Origin: Callaeas wilsoni
Taxonomy: Eukaryota; Chordata; Aves; Passeriformes; Callaeidae
Assembly: GCA_013398955.1 (NCBI GenBank)
Contig: VWPU01009582.1
Span: 186,001 to 250,000 of the forward strand
Direction of reading: 5' to 3'
DNA length: 64,000 bases
Part shown: positions 54,396 through 64,000 of the stretch, in pieces
Layout: each line of letters starts with the position of its first letter
How positions within the stretch are numbered: the first letter of the stretch is position 1
The notes under the pieces: generated by a model
What the model saw: the letters and a program-made list of their open reading frames with translations, nothing else
The model's database searches: none
Told to the model about the DNA's origin: nothing
Position numbers and translations under genes: made by a program

Positions 54396-54429
54396 AAAAA
54401 AAAAAAAAAAAAAAAAAAAAAAANAAAAA
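54396..54429. repeat. Long A tract containing an N
   Basis: 28 A residues, an N at 54424, then five A residues. It has the same arrangement as the tract near 12.0 kb. Confidence 0.95.
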
Positions 54430-56160
54430 TTGTAGATAATGCCTCTTATGAGTACAGGCATGTTAAAGAAAAAAAAAACAAACAACAGCTTTCTAAAACA
54501 ATAATCTCCTCATATCTCAAATACATGTCTAAAGTAATTTTTTCCTGTACATATTAACCAGACAAATAAAAGAGACCTTTTATAATTTTTGCCTCCAATT
54601 AACACAGTATATTTTGCATGTCAAAGCTACAGTTATCAAAGATTTCAGTCTTTTCAACAGGACTGATGCCTTTGTACCTCACATTTCATCCTCTTTCTTC
54701 AAAGGAAAAGAAATTTAAGCTGTTTTTTAAGGACCAGGAACACAGCAGATTGTAGACAGAGCAGATATAGACTCAACACGAGGCTGTGAATCTAAATGTT
54801 CACATTCTATTTCTGATGTTGCCACTATTGACATTTTGTGAACCTTCCTCCTTCCCAGATTGAACACAGATCACGACAGAAGTAATTGCCAAAGCATACT
54901 TTTCAAAACCTTGAAAAAGCAGGGGCAGTTAACGATTGTGGATACACTTAAGAACTTGTTCTTCTACAGAAGGACTGAATGGCCCCTAAATCCGTCAGCT
55001 CAGAAAGATGCTCTGGCAGTGGTGACTGCCATTTGTTGTCAAGGGGGAAAGAAGGAGAGAAAACATCTTAATTATGGCTGTGAAAGTATTAGTGAGTACT
55101 AATGCCACGGAAAGCTAACTCCACTTTTAAGGAAAACAGAAATTCCACACAAAATTCAGTGCTGGATTGTTACTAAGCTTGAGAAATAGCCTGAAATTAC
55201 AGATGACTGAAGATTCCTTCATGCATGGGCACAGTTGAGTAGCGGATCAAGACCTGCCACTGTTACCCAGTGTTTTCCACTGTGGGCAATACTCAATCTG
55301 CTTCTCAACACAACAGAGGACTGTGTACCATTCAAGCTTGGGAAGAAAAAGTCTCATCACTGTTGATAAAAAAACCCAGTCCATACTTTTTGCAAGAAAA
55401 CATTTTAGATCTCAGAAGAAAGCCTATCTTGTGAATTGTGTTAATGAACAAAAAACTCTTCAGAATTACTATAAATTATCTTCTTGAACCCAGATATTTC
55501 TTTTAGATCTTAAAGCTTAAAACTTTACAGAACTGTTTTCTATACATTCCTATTTAATCTATTTTACAATCCACATTCTGCCACAAGCTTTTGAAATTTA
55601 TTCCCTTAAGCATGACAGAAGACTTCTGTTATAAAACCTATGGCTTCAAAAGGTCCCCAAAGGGATCTGGAACACTGCACTGGCAATCTGCAGTTAACCA
55701 CAGAATACTATTCAAAAACATAAAATGTTAAAATAATCAAATCACAGCAATTCTTCCTTTAAAAGAAAAAGGAAGGACACAATAGCAATCTAGAAATTGA
55801 AAGTTATATTATGAAGGGAATTTCAAGCCTCATGGACAGAAAATTCTATCATTCAATTTATACTCCAAGACTGTTCAAAATGTCACAAGGTCAGGAGATC
55901 CTCAAGTCTCACAAAACTACTTGAAGAGATTACACAAAGTTCTACCTCATGATCTTCAGGAAAGAATTTGAAAATGTGTTGCAAAAGTCTTGCATCTGAG
56001 ACTCAAAACCTAAACAACATGATAAAACTAAAACACCTCCTGATACTTTGATCATAACTTCTTGTTGTTACATATTCAGATTAACAAAACTGAAGATATT
56101 CATGTAAGAAGTTGACTTGCCATGTGAGGGGACTAAGGGAGAAGAACACTTTCAGAAAAT

Positions 56161-56455
56161 GTCAACTTTTTACATGGGCATGTAGTGGTAGGAAAATGGG
56201 TAACGACTTAAGCTAAAAGAGGAGAAATTTAGATTAGCTATTAAGCAGAAAATCTTCACTATGAGGATGATGAGGCACTAGAATGGGTTGCCTACAAAAG
56301 CTGTGGATGCTCCATCCCTGGAAGCATTCAAGGCCAGGCAGGATAGAGCTTTGAGCAGCCTGGTCTAGTGGAAGGTGTCCCTGCTCATGGTAGAGGGTCT
56401 GGAACTAGGTGATCTTTAAGGCTCCTCCCAATCCAACACATTATATCATGATTTG
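56161..56455 (+). mobile_element. CR1 LINE 3'-end fragment, plus orientation
   Basis: The plus strand shows the CR1 3' untranslated sequence in sense: 'GAGGAGAAATTTAGATTAGC', 'GAGGCACTAGAATGGGTTGC', 'AAGCTGTGGATGCTCCATCC', 'GTCTAGTGGAAGGTGTCCCT' and 'GGTGATCTTTAAGGCTCCTC'. It ends near the degenerate terminal ATATCATGA. It is opposite in orientation to PTPN3. Confidence 0.93.
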
Positions 56456-59400
56456 TAAATCAAGAAGAAAAAGCAAAACATACACTATGGAAAGCTAGTC
56501 TATGAACATCTGTACTTTGTAAACAATTGCCACAAATGAACAGTTTTCTACCATTCTTTCCTATCTTCATCTCATCTTCCTCCTTTATTTATGACTAACA
56601 GATAAATTTGTATTTTAAGCTTACCAAAGCACACGTCTTTCTTCCCTTTTCACTTTGTTCCACAGACTTCAAAGCATCTAATATGACAAGAATTTGTTAT
56701 CAATAAGATCAAACTGTTCTCCAGGACCTGCAGTAGCACTGACTGCTGTAGCTTTTGCACAAGCCCTCCTCCTCCTGCACAAAGAGAACAGGCAAACAAA
56801 AAAAAGCAACACTGCCATCCAAACTGGCTAGACATTTTTCCAATTCCTGCACGTGCTTGGATGTCCTCACTTGAAAAGAAGAAAGTAATTCCTCCACAGA
56901 GTGAAGAAAAAAATAGAGTAAACATACTACAGAACACGTCCTAGCTTGCAAACAATTTGTGCTTTCTGGTTTTTCATCAGTATTTAAACAGTGTACGTTT
57001 CAGAGCAGTAAAATCTAAACATTTAGATCTTTACATCCCTGTAAGGCAATTTCTTCACCACCCTACAAGATTAACACGCACCCTGTGACCATGGTGCACC
57101 ACACCAGAAGGAGACCGCTCCAAAAAGCATTCACCTAAAATAGATGCTCCTGCTTCTTCCCTCCACTGCAAACCCAGTGGCAGCTATCTCTTGGTCATTT
57201 TCTTCTGTTCAACACATCGAGCCCCCAAAGAGCTGAAAAGCAACCTCTCAGTGAGGATTCAATGCAGCTTTGGTGCCAAGCTCAGCCAAAGGCTGCAGGC
57301 TGGCTGGACAGCCGTGTCCCTGGCAGCACAGATACCTCCCTGGACCAGGGAAGGCAGAGCATTCCTCCACCATCACAGGGTGGGGTGAGTATATTGGGCC
57401 AGCTTTTAGACAGATACCTGCTAAAGCTTCCGCCACAAGGCCACCAAAGTAGAGAGAGCACGAGCCATGCAAACCACAACCGGAGTTTGAGGGAGTAAAA
57501 CGGAATGGGTTAGAGTGAGATTTTGTAAAGTAATCTGGTAAAGAACTGCTTGCTCTTGAGTGAAGTACATCTTTGGTTTTGTTGGGAAATGGGGCAGGAG
57601 GGTTGTTTTAGGTTTTTTGGTGTTTTGTTGTTTCTTCTCCAACTCTTCTACTGACACATAGCACACAAATAACTCAAGCCCACTTAGGTCATTTTTGTTC
57701 ATTTTTAACACAGTGATCCAGCAAACGGGCATTTATAACAAAGCCTCCTGTTGCCATCTGAAGTAACGCAAGTCTCTTCAACCTTGTATTTATAAGGTTG
57801 TTAAAGCTCCCATGCACAGCCAAGATCACATAATTTGCAGAATTAAACCATCCCATTTTTGTGAATGTGTCCCTATGTATCAACTGCTGCTGTTTTTCAG
57901 AGTTTATAACTCAGAGGCTAGTTTAGTTTTTAAGTTTCAAATCACTCAATGCACAAGGCAATGCCAAGCATTTTCAAACAAACACACCAAATTTTGCCAA
58001 GTAGATCTGACATTCTCCAAGCCTTTCTATTTCAGTTTTTGTATTCCTGGCTGGCAGGTAGCATATTTATCTACTTCCCACAAAGCAATCTTAGCATGCT
58101 GTGGCAACCGATTACAGAGGAATGCAGGCACTAGGCCAGCATTGCTGCTTTATACTGAAACAGGAGCAAAAAAGGGAGAGCTCTGCTTACAGCACTGAGA
58201 TCCTGTCTGTCTCCCAGTTTCCTCATTGCTCAGCACTTTTGCAAGGCAGAGGTAATGGGCAGTTGCCTCCCCACAGGCAAATTCCTCAAAATCTAATCTA
58301 GAAGGGCTGGGACAGGTAAAGGGAGTTGACTGCAGCATCTCATCAGGTTAGAGCTATGATCACAGAACAGCTGGAATGAAAAACAGGAGAGAAGTCCACA
58401 GCTACTAATGTTTTCTTGCCTTCGTGTGACTTTCATAACCCTGCAATATACCAGAAATGCATTTTAAAGGAAAGGCACCAAAACAAGGACTACTTGAAAA
58501 CACAGTACTGTATTTCTAGTTTTGCTTAAGACCAGTCAATTGACCAAAAGTAAGCAGTACAGCAAATTAATGACAAAATAGTCTTTTTTTCCTGGAAATA
58601 ACTGACCATCATGAGAGCTTTAAAGGAGAAATTAATTTTAAATTGATTCTTCAATGTCATCAAGCTTATTTTACCTTAGCAACTGAATAAAATAGATTAA
58701 CAATTTGATTTTGAAAGCTATTAGCTAAACCTTTACACAGATCTCTAATATTTAAGCTTATGCTGTAATCAGTAACAAAGGTAATGACCTCTATTCCAGA
58801 TTACCTGCCCTAAATTACACCTAAACAAAAATACTTAGCTTAGCTTATTTAATCTTAATTGCTTTCCTAGTGCAAAATGTACCCTGTCATTACCAAGTAA
58901 GTGGCCTGCTTGCCCACGAGAGCTTTCTGAATGTGACATCAATATTTACACTTGCTGAATTCTCTCAACTGCCACCTGATTTTTGGAATCAAAGCACAAA
59001 TTCTGACCTACACCACATACAGTTTCCTACTACTAATAAAACCTAGAATTTCACCTAAGCGAGTTTGGCCCTTGCAAAAATGGGGTGGGGATTCAGCTTC
59101 AGCATGCACTGCAAATTAACTGCTAAATCTAGCCAAAACTTGCACGGTATGTAACCTTCAACCGGGTTAAATTCATGCAGCAGCATAGAGTTCCCTTCTT
59201 GAAGCACTATTACAAGAGCAGAAATTCTTTCAAAGTAAAGGCAATTTGAAAGACTAGAAAGAATAATTGGTAGGACAGTTTTGCTGGGGACTGAATGCAA
59301 TGACAAGCTGGCTGGCTACCCTGAGCCAGCAAACACAAAGCAGCCAAAGTGAATTGCAGCAGTGTGTTTGGAAGCGACGTCTAAGAGAACTTCATAGCAG

Positions 59401-59874
59401 ACCTTTGGCTGCGAAGCACTTCAAAACCTTGAGGAAAAATCAAAAAGGGAATGCCTCCTGGTTTATTTCTTACTGCATTCACGAAGTGAGAGCTCCCCTT
59501 TCCATAAATTTCAAAAGCATTATATCAGATGATGTTCAAATGTAAAAATAAACCAGAACTGATAAGACTAACTGAACCACAAACTAGTGCAGGTTCCAAA
59601 GACTATAGGGGGTTTCAAGTAGAATAAGCAGAAGACCAGACATAAAAACAAGTACTGGATGAATAAAAGCATAATGGGATGGAACAAAACAAATGGTAAC
59701 ATGGGTATGACAGCCATGCAGAGACTGGAGGAAGAAGAAATTAGATAAGACAGTGGAGGGGAATTACCTGGCATCTTTAAAACAATGAATGAAGTTTGCT
59801 CCTGAACAACTAGATCAGTGCCAGGCAAAAGAGGAAAAAAGTATTTAAGATTTGTACAAATTCCTACCACCACC

Positions 59875-59878
<4 letters not shown>

Positions 59879-59935
<57 letters not shown>
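59879..59935. repeat. 57-nt pure A tract
   Basis: 57 uninterrupted A residues, the longest homopolymer in the window. The 300 bp before it has no recognised transcript or transposon character, so calling it a retrocopy tail is not supported. Confidence 0.96.
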
Positions 59936-59939
<4 letters not shown>

Positions 59940-61129
59940 GGTTAAACCATCAATTAAGGTGAAATAAAAGGTGGTGTTTGGGGTATTATTTTTGTTTTGA
60001 GGTTTTTTGAGGGGATCATGGTTGCTTGGTTTTTAAAATGCCCTTTGAAGTTTCAGTATCTTTTGTTGCTTTCCCTTCATAAATGTTAGATAGTATGATT
60101 TCCTGCTGAGCCTGAAGTGTTTCCTTGACAGCACCTCTTTTTCGTCCCAGCCAATCTCAAACAATGTTATCCACACAGCTGGGTGAGGAGTCAGATGCAT
60201 CTCATTCAACTATCTGGCATTCCCTTACTACTGAATTTGTCACCTTTTCCTCCAACATGACTCAGATTCTTCGTGTATAGCCAGCTAACAGTGACCACAG
60301 ACACACACTGATTTCTGCACTAGATATGCACTACTACAGTTAAACACAGGTCTTAACTTCTTGTTTTACAGATAAAAGTTTGAACTGCCCCAGTATATAA
60401 TATTTTGCCATCATTCACTTTTAATGCTTTGAGACCAACTCCTCAGCTCCACCTTATTAATAAATCTCCTGAAGGAGAGGGAAATAAAAACCTCAGAAGA
60501 ACAAAGATGACAACTGTTTCTGGTGGTATTATTACAATCATCATCACAGACCATACTAATTACTTTCTTCTAGCCCAAGCTTTCAGTATACAACACTTTA
60601 GCAAACTACTACCTTCTTATCTCCAAGAACTTTTTGGTCAATGACAAATACTAAACTATGAATGAAAAAACTGGCAACATTGTTAAAGAAGTAAAAAATT
60701 AAACTAGTACTGTAGTGTACCAAGCTTGTAAGAAAGAAATGTGCATTCTTACTCGTGTAGGTTGAATCAGATGAATCATACTGTAATCAGCTCCAGAAAA
60801 AAACAAAACTGTTTTGATCAACTAATCAAACACTTTGAAAGCAAAAAGAGCAGAATATCAACGTAGCTGAAGTAAAAATCCTTATGATGCTGTAGCCCTT
60901 TTTCCTAAATTTAGATGTCCAGCTACTACCAAGTGTTATCAAACCTAAGAAACTCAGTATCAAAATACAACTCTAATTACAAATGCAGTAAAGAAAGGAT
61001 TAAAAAATTTAAAAGTGCAGATTTCAGATGGCTACTTTCCTCTGGTTTTCAGCCATGCAAACTTCCAAAAGAGGCTTGAAAACTGAGCTTGGAAAAGAAG
61101 CCTGGCTGTGCTGGGCCCACTGCCACCCC

Positions 61130-61500
61130 CAAAAGCGTGGCTGCAGGAGCCCCAGACCAGCCCAGCCTGCCCACGCTGCCGCGGTGACACTGTCAAGCTG
61201 CCCCGGGCAGGGAACACGGAGGTCCAAGCTACTCATTAACCAGGGCCGGGCAGAAGGCTCCCAAACCCCGCCCGGAGATGGGGGAGTTTCCAGAGCACCT
61301 GCGAGCCGAGCTGAGCGGACGGAGCGGGCTCACCGCCCTCTCGTCCGGAGCAAACCCCGGGGGAAGCCTGTGCGCTGCCCGCCGCGGCGGAGCGGGCTCC
61401 TTGCTGCTAGCAGGCGTTCAAAACCACCACTCCTCCGTTCTAGGACTAAGCCGCTTGAAGATCTTCTCCCCACTTCCCCGCCCTGCCAAGGGGAGCTGTC
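61130..61500 (-). promoter_or_regulatory. PTPN3: CpG-rich block, candidate PTPN3 promoter and first exon
   Basis: I count about 22 CpG dinucleotides in 61201-61440, while the rest of the window is AT-rich and CpG-poor. There are two GC boxes (CCCCGCCC) at 61266-61273 and 61476-61483. On the minus strand, possible first-exon donors are GCG|GTGAGC (after 61334) and CAG|GTGCTC (after 61299). It lies upstream of an ATG exon that starts at a splice acceptor, so it is the natural candidate for the transcription start. It could also serve a divergent gene to the right. The 161-codon plus-strand frame across it looks like a composition artefact. Confidence 0.55.
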
Positions 61501-64000
61501 ACCTAAATTATAATATTTGTAACTGTGCAAACAGTAGTTAATTATAAATCTAGCTATCCAGAGAAAGGCGACAGCACACCAGTCCCTGGAGCAGCGCTGT
61601 TTGAACACGGTCTGTGATGGCTGCAATTATGCTAAGGAGTCATGGAAAAATAAGAAACTTCTGCATCAAACATCTCTTTTCGAAGGCAAGCACAATGCAA
61701 ACACCTTGCTGCCCTCTTCAAGAGCAGGTCCTAAAGTGGTTAGATGCCAGGAAAATAAAAAAGAAAAAGGTAGGGTTGATCTAAATGCAAAGAAAATAAA
61801 GACATCAAACAATTTAAACAAGTAACAAAGAAAAGAATAAATCATTTGTAACACCAGGTAAAAAAATACAAAGTTTACATTTAGAGAAATGCTGGCCTTG
61901 TAACTGTTTTTCTCCCTGCTTGAAATACTTCTAGTAGCTTAATGAAAAAGAAAAAAAAAAATTTAAAAGAACCTGAGGAGTCATTATAAAACAGGCTTGT
62001 AAAGTATATCCATATGTATGTACTCCCCTTCTATTGCAAAGTTCAGCACTGGAAACAGTATCTAAAACTTGCTAAATATACTCAAGCCATATCATAACTA
62101 AACCAAGTAGTCTCTACACCTAATTTTACATGCAAATCAGTCACAGGTTAACATAAAAGGGTTTGAATATTTAAATGTACTTTCCCATGAAGTAGCTTAC
62201 AGGATTTTGTTATCTCCAGCAAGAGATCCTTAAGTTCCACTCTAAAAGCCAGATCTAAATTTTTAGGTCTTCTGCAGCACTGTACTGATTTCACATAGTG
62301 TACACACAGATATCACCACAGATCTCAGGATTATTTCCTGAACCAACAGACAGCAGAATTACCTTGGCAAAATTTGAAAGGCTAATTTGAAATGTCATAC
62401 AGGGAATGCCAATAGATTACATTGAGTTTGTAACACTTTCTACAATGAACTGCAGGGACAAAACCAAAAAGACACCAGGAAGGCCAAACCACTACAGTTG
62501 GCCATATTGGAAAACAGAGAGACAAACAAATTTAAAAAAAACCAAAATCCACCAAAAAAAAAAACCACCCAGAAACCAACTATAAACAGGATATGTCTAC
62601 TTCCAAGTGTTTTATTGCTCCACCATTTATAAGCTTGTCTTAACATGCTCAATTTGTTCTGCAACAAACATATCTATATATATGTTATTTTCATATATAT
62701 ACATGCATAACATGCAGTCAGCCATAAAATCATCATTCAGGTATTCATCACCTCCATTTAACCAATAATTAAGGGGGGGACAAAGTATTTGCTACTAACA
62801 GTCAAATGCTTTCTGATTAGGTTTGAAACTAGGTTTTTAAACACTACTCAAACAGCATGGTGTGCATAAAGCAAACTCCTTATAGGATGCAACCTCACTA
62901 AAAGCTCTTTCTGTTCTAAGTAAAAATAACTGAGTATCAGCATTATGGTATTTCTCTAATATAGAACAGCAATGTAAACTCTTTCAATAAGTTTATCATT
63001 GTGTACTGGCAACAGTATTGAATCAGTGGACTGATTTCTCACATTTCTTTTCAACAGGAAAAATATCCTTTATTTTAAAAAGATTAATGGAATTTTCATT
63101 ATGATATCACAAGTATTTTAGAAAAACATGGCCATATATGACCTAGATCACAGAATCATAGAAAAATCTAGGTTGAAAGGAATCTCTGGAGATCATCTGG
63201 TCTAACTGTTCTTGAAAGTAGGGCTTTAAAATAGATTTTCCAAGGTCCCATCAGGTGAAACCCTGAATACTTCCAGCATGGTAGACTTCAATACTTCTCT
63301 ACATAATCTATTCCCAGAGTTTAATAGTTCTCAAAGCAAATATTATTTTTCGCCTTATATACAGCCATCGAATAAACCTCCCCCCCCAAAAAAAACCCCA
63401 CAAACAAAATTAAAAAAACAGTAAACAACATAAGGCCTCTGCAAATAAAAGCAGAATAATAGAAGTTAATGTCTGCAGAATATTTATTTCAAGTAATGAC
63501 AGCTTCATAATAGATGTAACTGGTCAAGTCTTATATTTATTATTAAATATAATTAAATTGGTAACATATCGGTGATCTCTTTTGGAGAGTACCTCTGGCA
63601 CCATCCACTATCCTAGAGAGTCACATAGGCATGCCAGGATGCCTCTGAGCACCCACCTACTACTACTCTCATCTCTTAGGATTCCAAGCTGCCAGCTCTC
63701 CAAGCCCTTCCCTTCTTCTTCCAGATCCCAGGCCTTTGTGAGTCCCAGACTCTCCTCTGCACTGCCAGTCTTGCCCAGCTGTCAGACAAGAGGATGTAGA
63801 AAGCACCGGTGTAGGTGGTGACTGAACGTAAGTCAAGCACCTGCTCACTCTCTGCCCTGTGGGCAGAGCAATACAGACATCTGCAGCCTCACACGCAAGC
63901 CCCAGCCCTAGGGCAGGCAGTAACCTCTTTATATAGTTAGACAGCTTGGTGTCTTTAAGACATTATACATATAAAATGTGTTAAAACCAAGAGGACCGAA
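61501..64000. other. Upstream flank, no gene recognised
   Basis: AT-rich sequence with a TA-rich stretch near 62.67 kb, a CR1 fragment at 63.15-63.35 kb and a GC-richer segment at 63.59-63.93 kb that I cannot assign. I see no coding gene. Confidence 0.7.
63148..63350 (-). mobile_element. CR1 LINE 3'-end fragment (diverged)
   Basis: The plus strand has 'CACAGAATCATAGAAAAATC', then 'TAGGTTGAAAGGAATCTCTG', 'GAGATCATCTGGTCTAACTG' and later 'GGTGAAACCCTGAATACTTC'. This is the reverse complement of a CR1 3' end, from a different and older-looking subfamily than the copy at 43.5 kb. Confidence 0.85.

Larger units (their letters stand above)
45399..61298 (-). other. PTPN3: Probable 5' non-coding intron(s) of PTPN3
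   Basis: The acceptor at 45400-45399 implies an upstream exon. The nearest promoter-like block is about 15.7 kb away. The interval holds a GC-rich block bounded by direct repeats (48.4-49.2 kb), an A tract with an N (54.4 kb), a CR1 fragment (56.2 kb), a GC-richer unassigned stretch (57.05-57.48 kb) and a 57-nt A tract (59.9 kb). I see no second gene. The upper boundary is inferred, and additional untranslated exons could be hidden here. Confidence 0.55.

Noticed and set aside
59568..59935. Possible processed pseudogene ending in the long A tract
   Set aside because: No similarity to a gene was seen before the A tract, no matching flanking duplication was found, and processed pseudogenes are rare in birds.
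61028..61513. 161-codon plus-strand open frame, the longest in the window
   Set aside because: It lies over the CpG-rich block, where stop codons are rare by composition. It has no recognisable domain and overlaps other frames on both strands.
1..64000. Possibility of a bacterial, phage or defence-type system
   Set aside because: There is no gene density, no ribosome-binding-site pattern, no operons and no CRISPR-like spacing. All recognised features are vertebrate.

Overview
This is AT-rich vertebrate nuclear DNA, almost certainly from a bird and probably a songbird. The evidence is one intron-rich gene, several CR1 LINE 3' fragments (the dominant avian retroelement), and a fragment of an endogenous-retrovirus LTR of a type I recognise from passerine genomes. 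There are no operons, CRISPR arrays, tRNAs or rRNAs. I did not find an undescribed biological system.

The only protein-coding gene I can support is PTPN3 (PTPH1, a FERM/PDZ protein tyrosine phosphatase) on the minus strand. Eleven coding exons run from the ATG at 45381 down to 2566. All have GT donors and AG acceptors, and the reading frame carries across every junction. Together they give 1001 nt, or 333 residues plus two bases: the whole FERM domain and the start of the FERM-adjacent region. The PDZ and catalytic phosphatase domains are not in the window and should lie beyond position 1. The exon bearing the ATG also has a short 5' untranslated stretch behind a splice acceptor, so at least one upstream non-coding exon is expected. 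A CpG-rich block with two GC boxes at about 61.13-61.50 kb is the best candidate promoter and first exon.

Layout from left to right: 1-45.4 kb is the coding part of PTPN3, with introns from 156 nt to 10.6 kb. 45.4-61.3 kb is probably the 5' non-coding intron. 61.1-61.5 kb is the candidate promoter. 61.5-64 kb is upstream flank. The introns hold CR1 fragments (about 1.85, 6.2, 26.3 and 43.6 kb in the coding region, 56.2 kb in the 5' intron, and 63.2 kb upstream), the LTR fragment (35.5-36.1 kb), microsatellites and long A tracts.

The items most worth a second look are: a perfect 27-bp inverted repeat that takes up nearly half of the 156-nt intron; a GC-rich 773-bp block at 48.4-49.2 kb bounded by exact 15-bp direct repeats, with a polyadenylation signal at one end; and a few GC-rich islands that I cannot assign.
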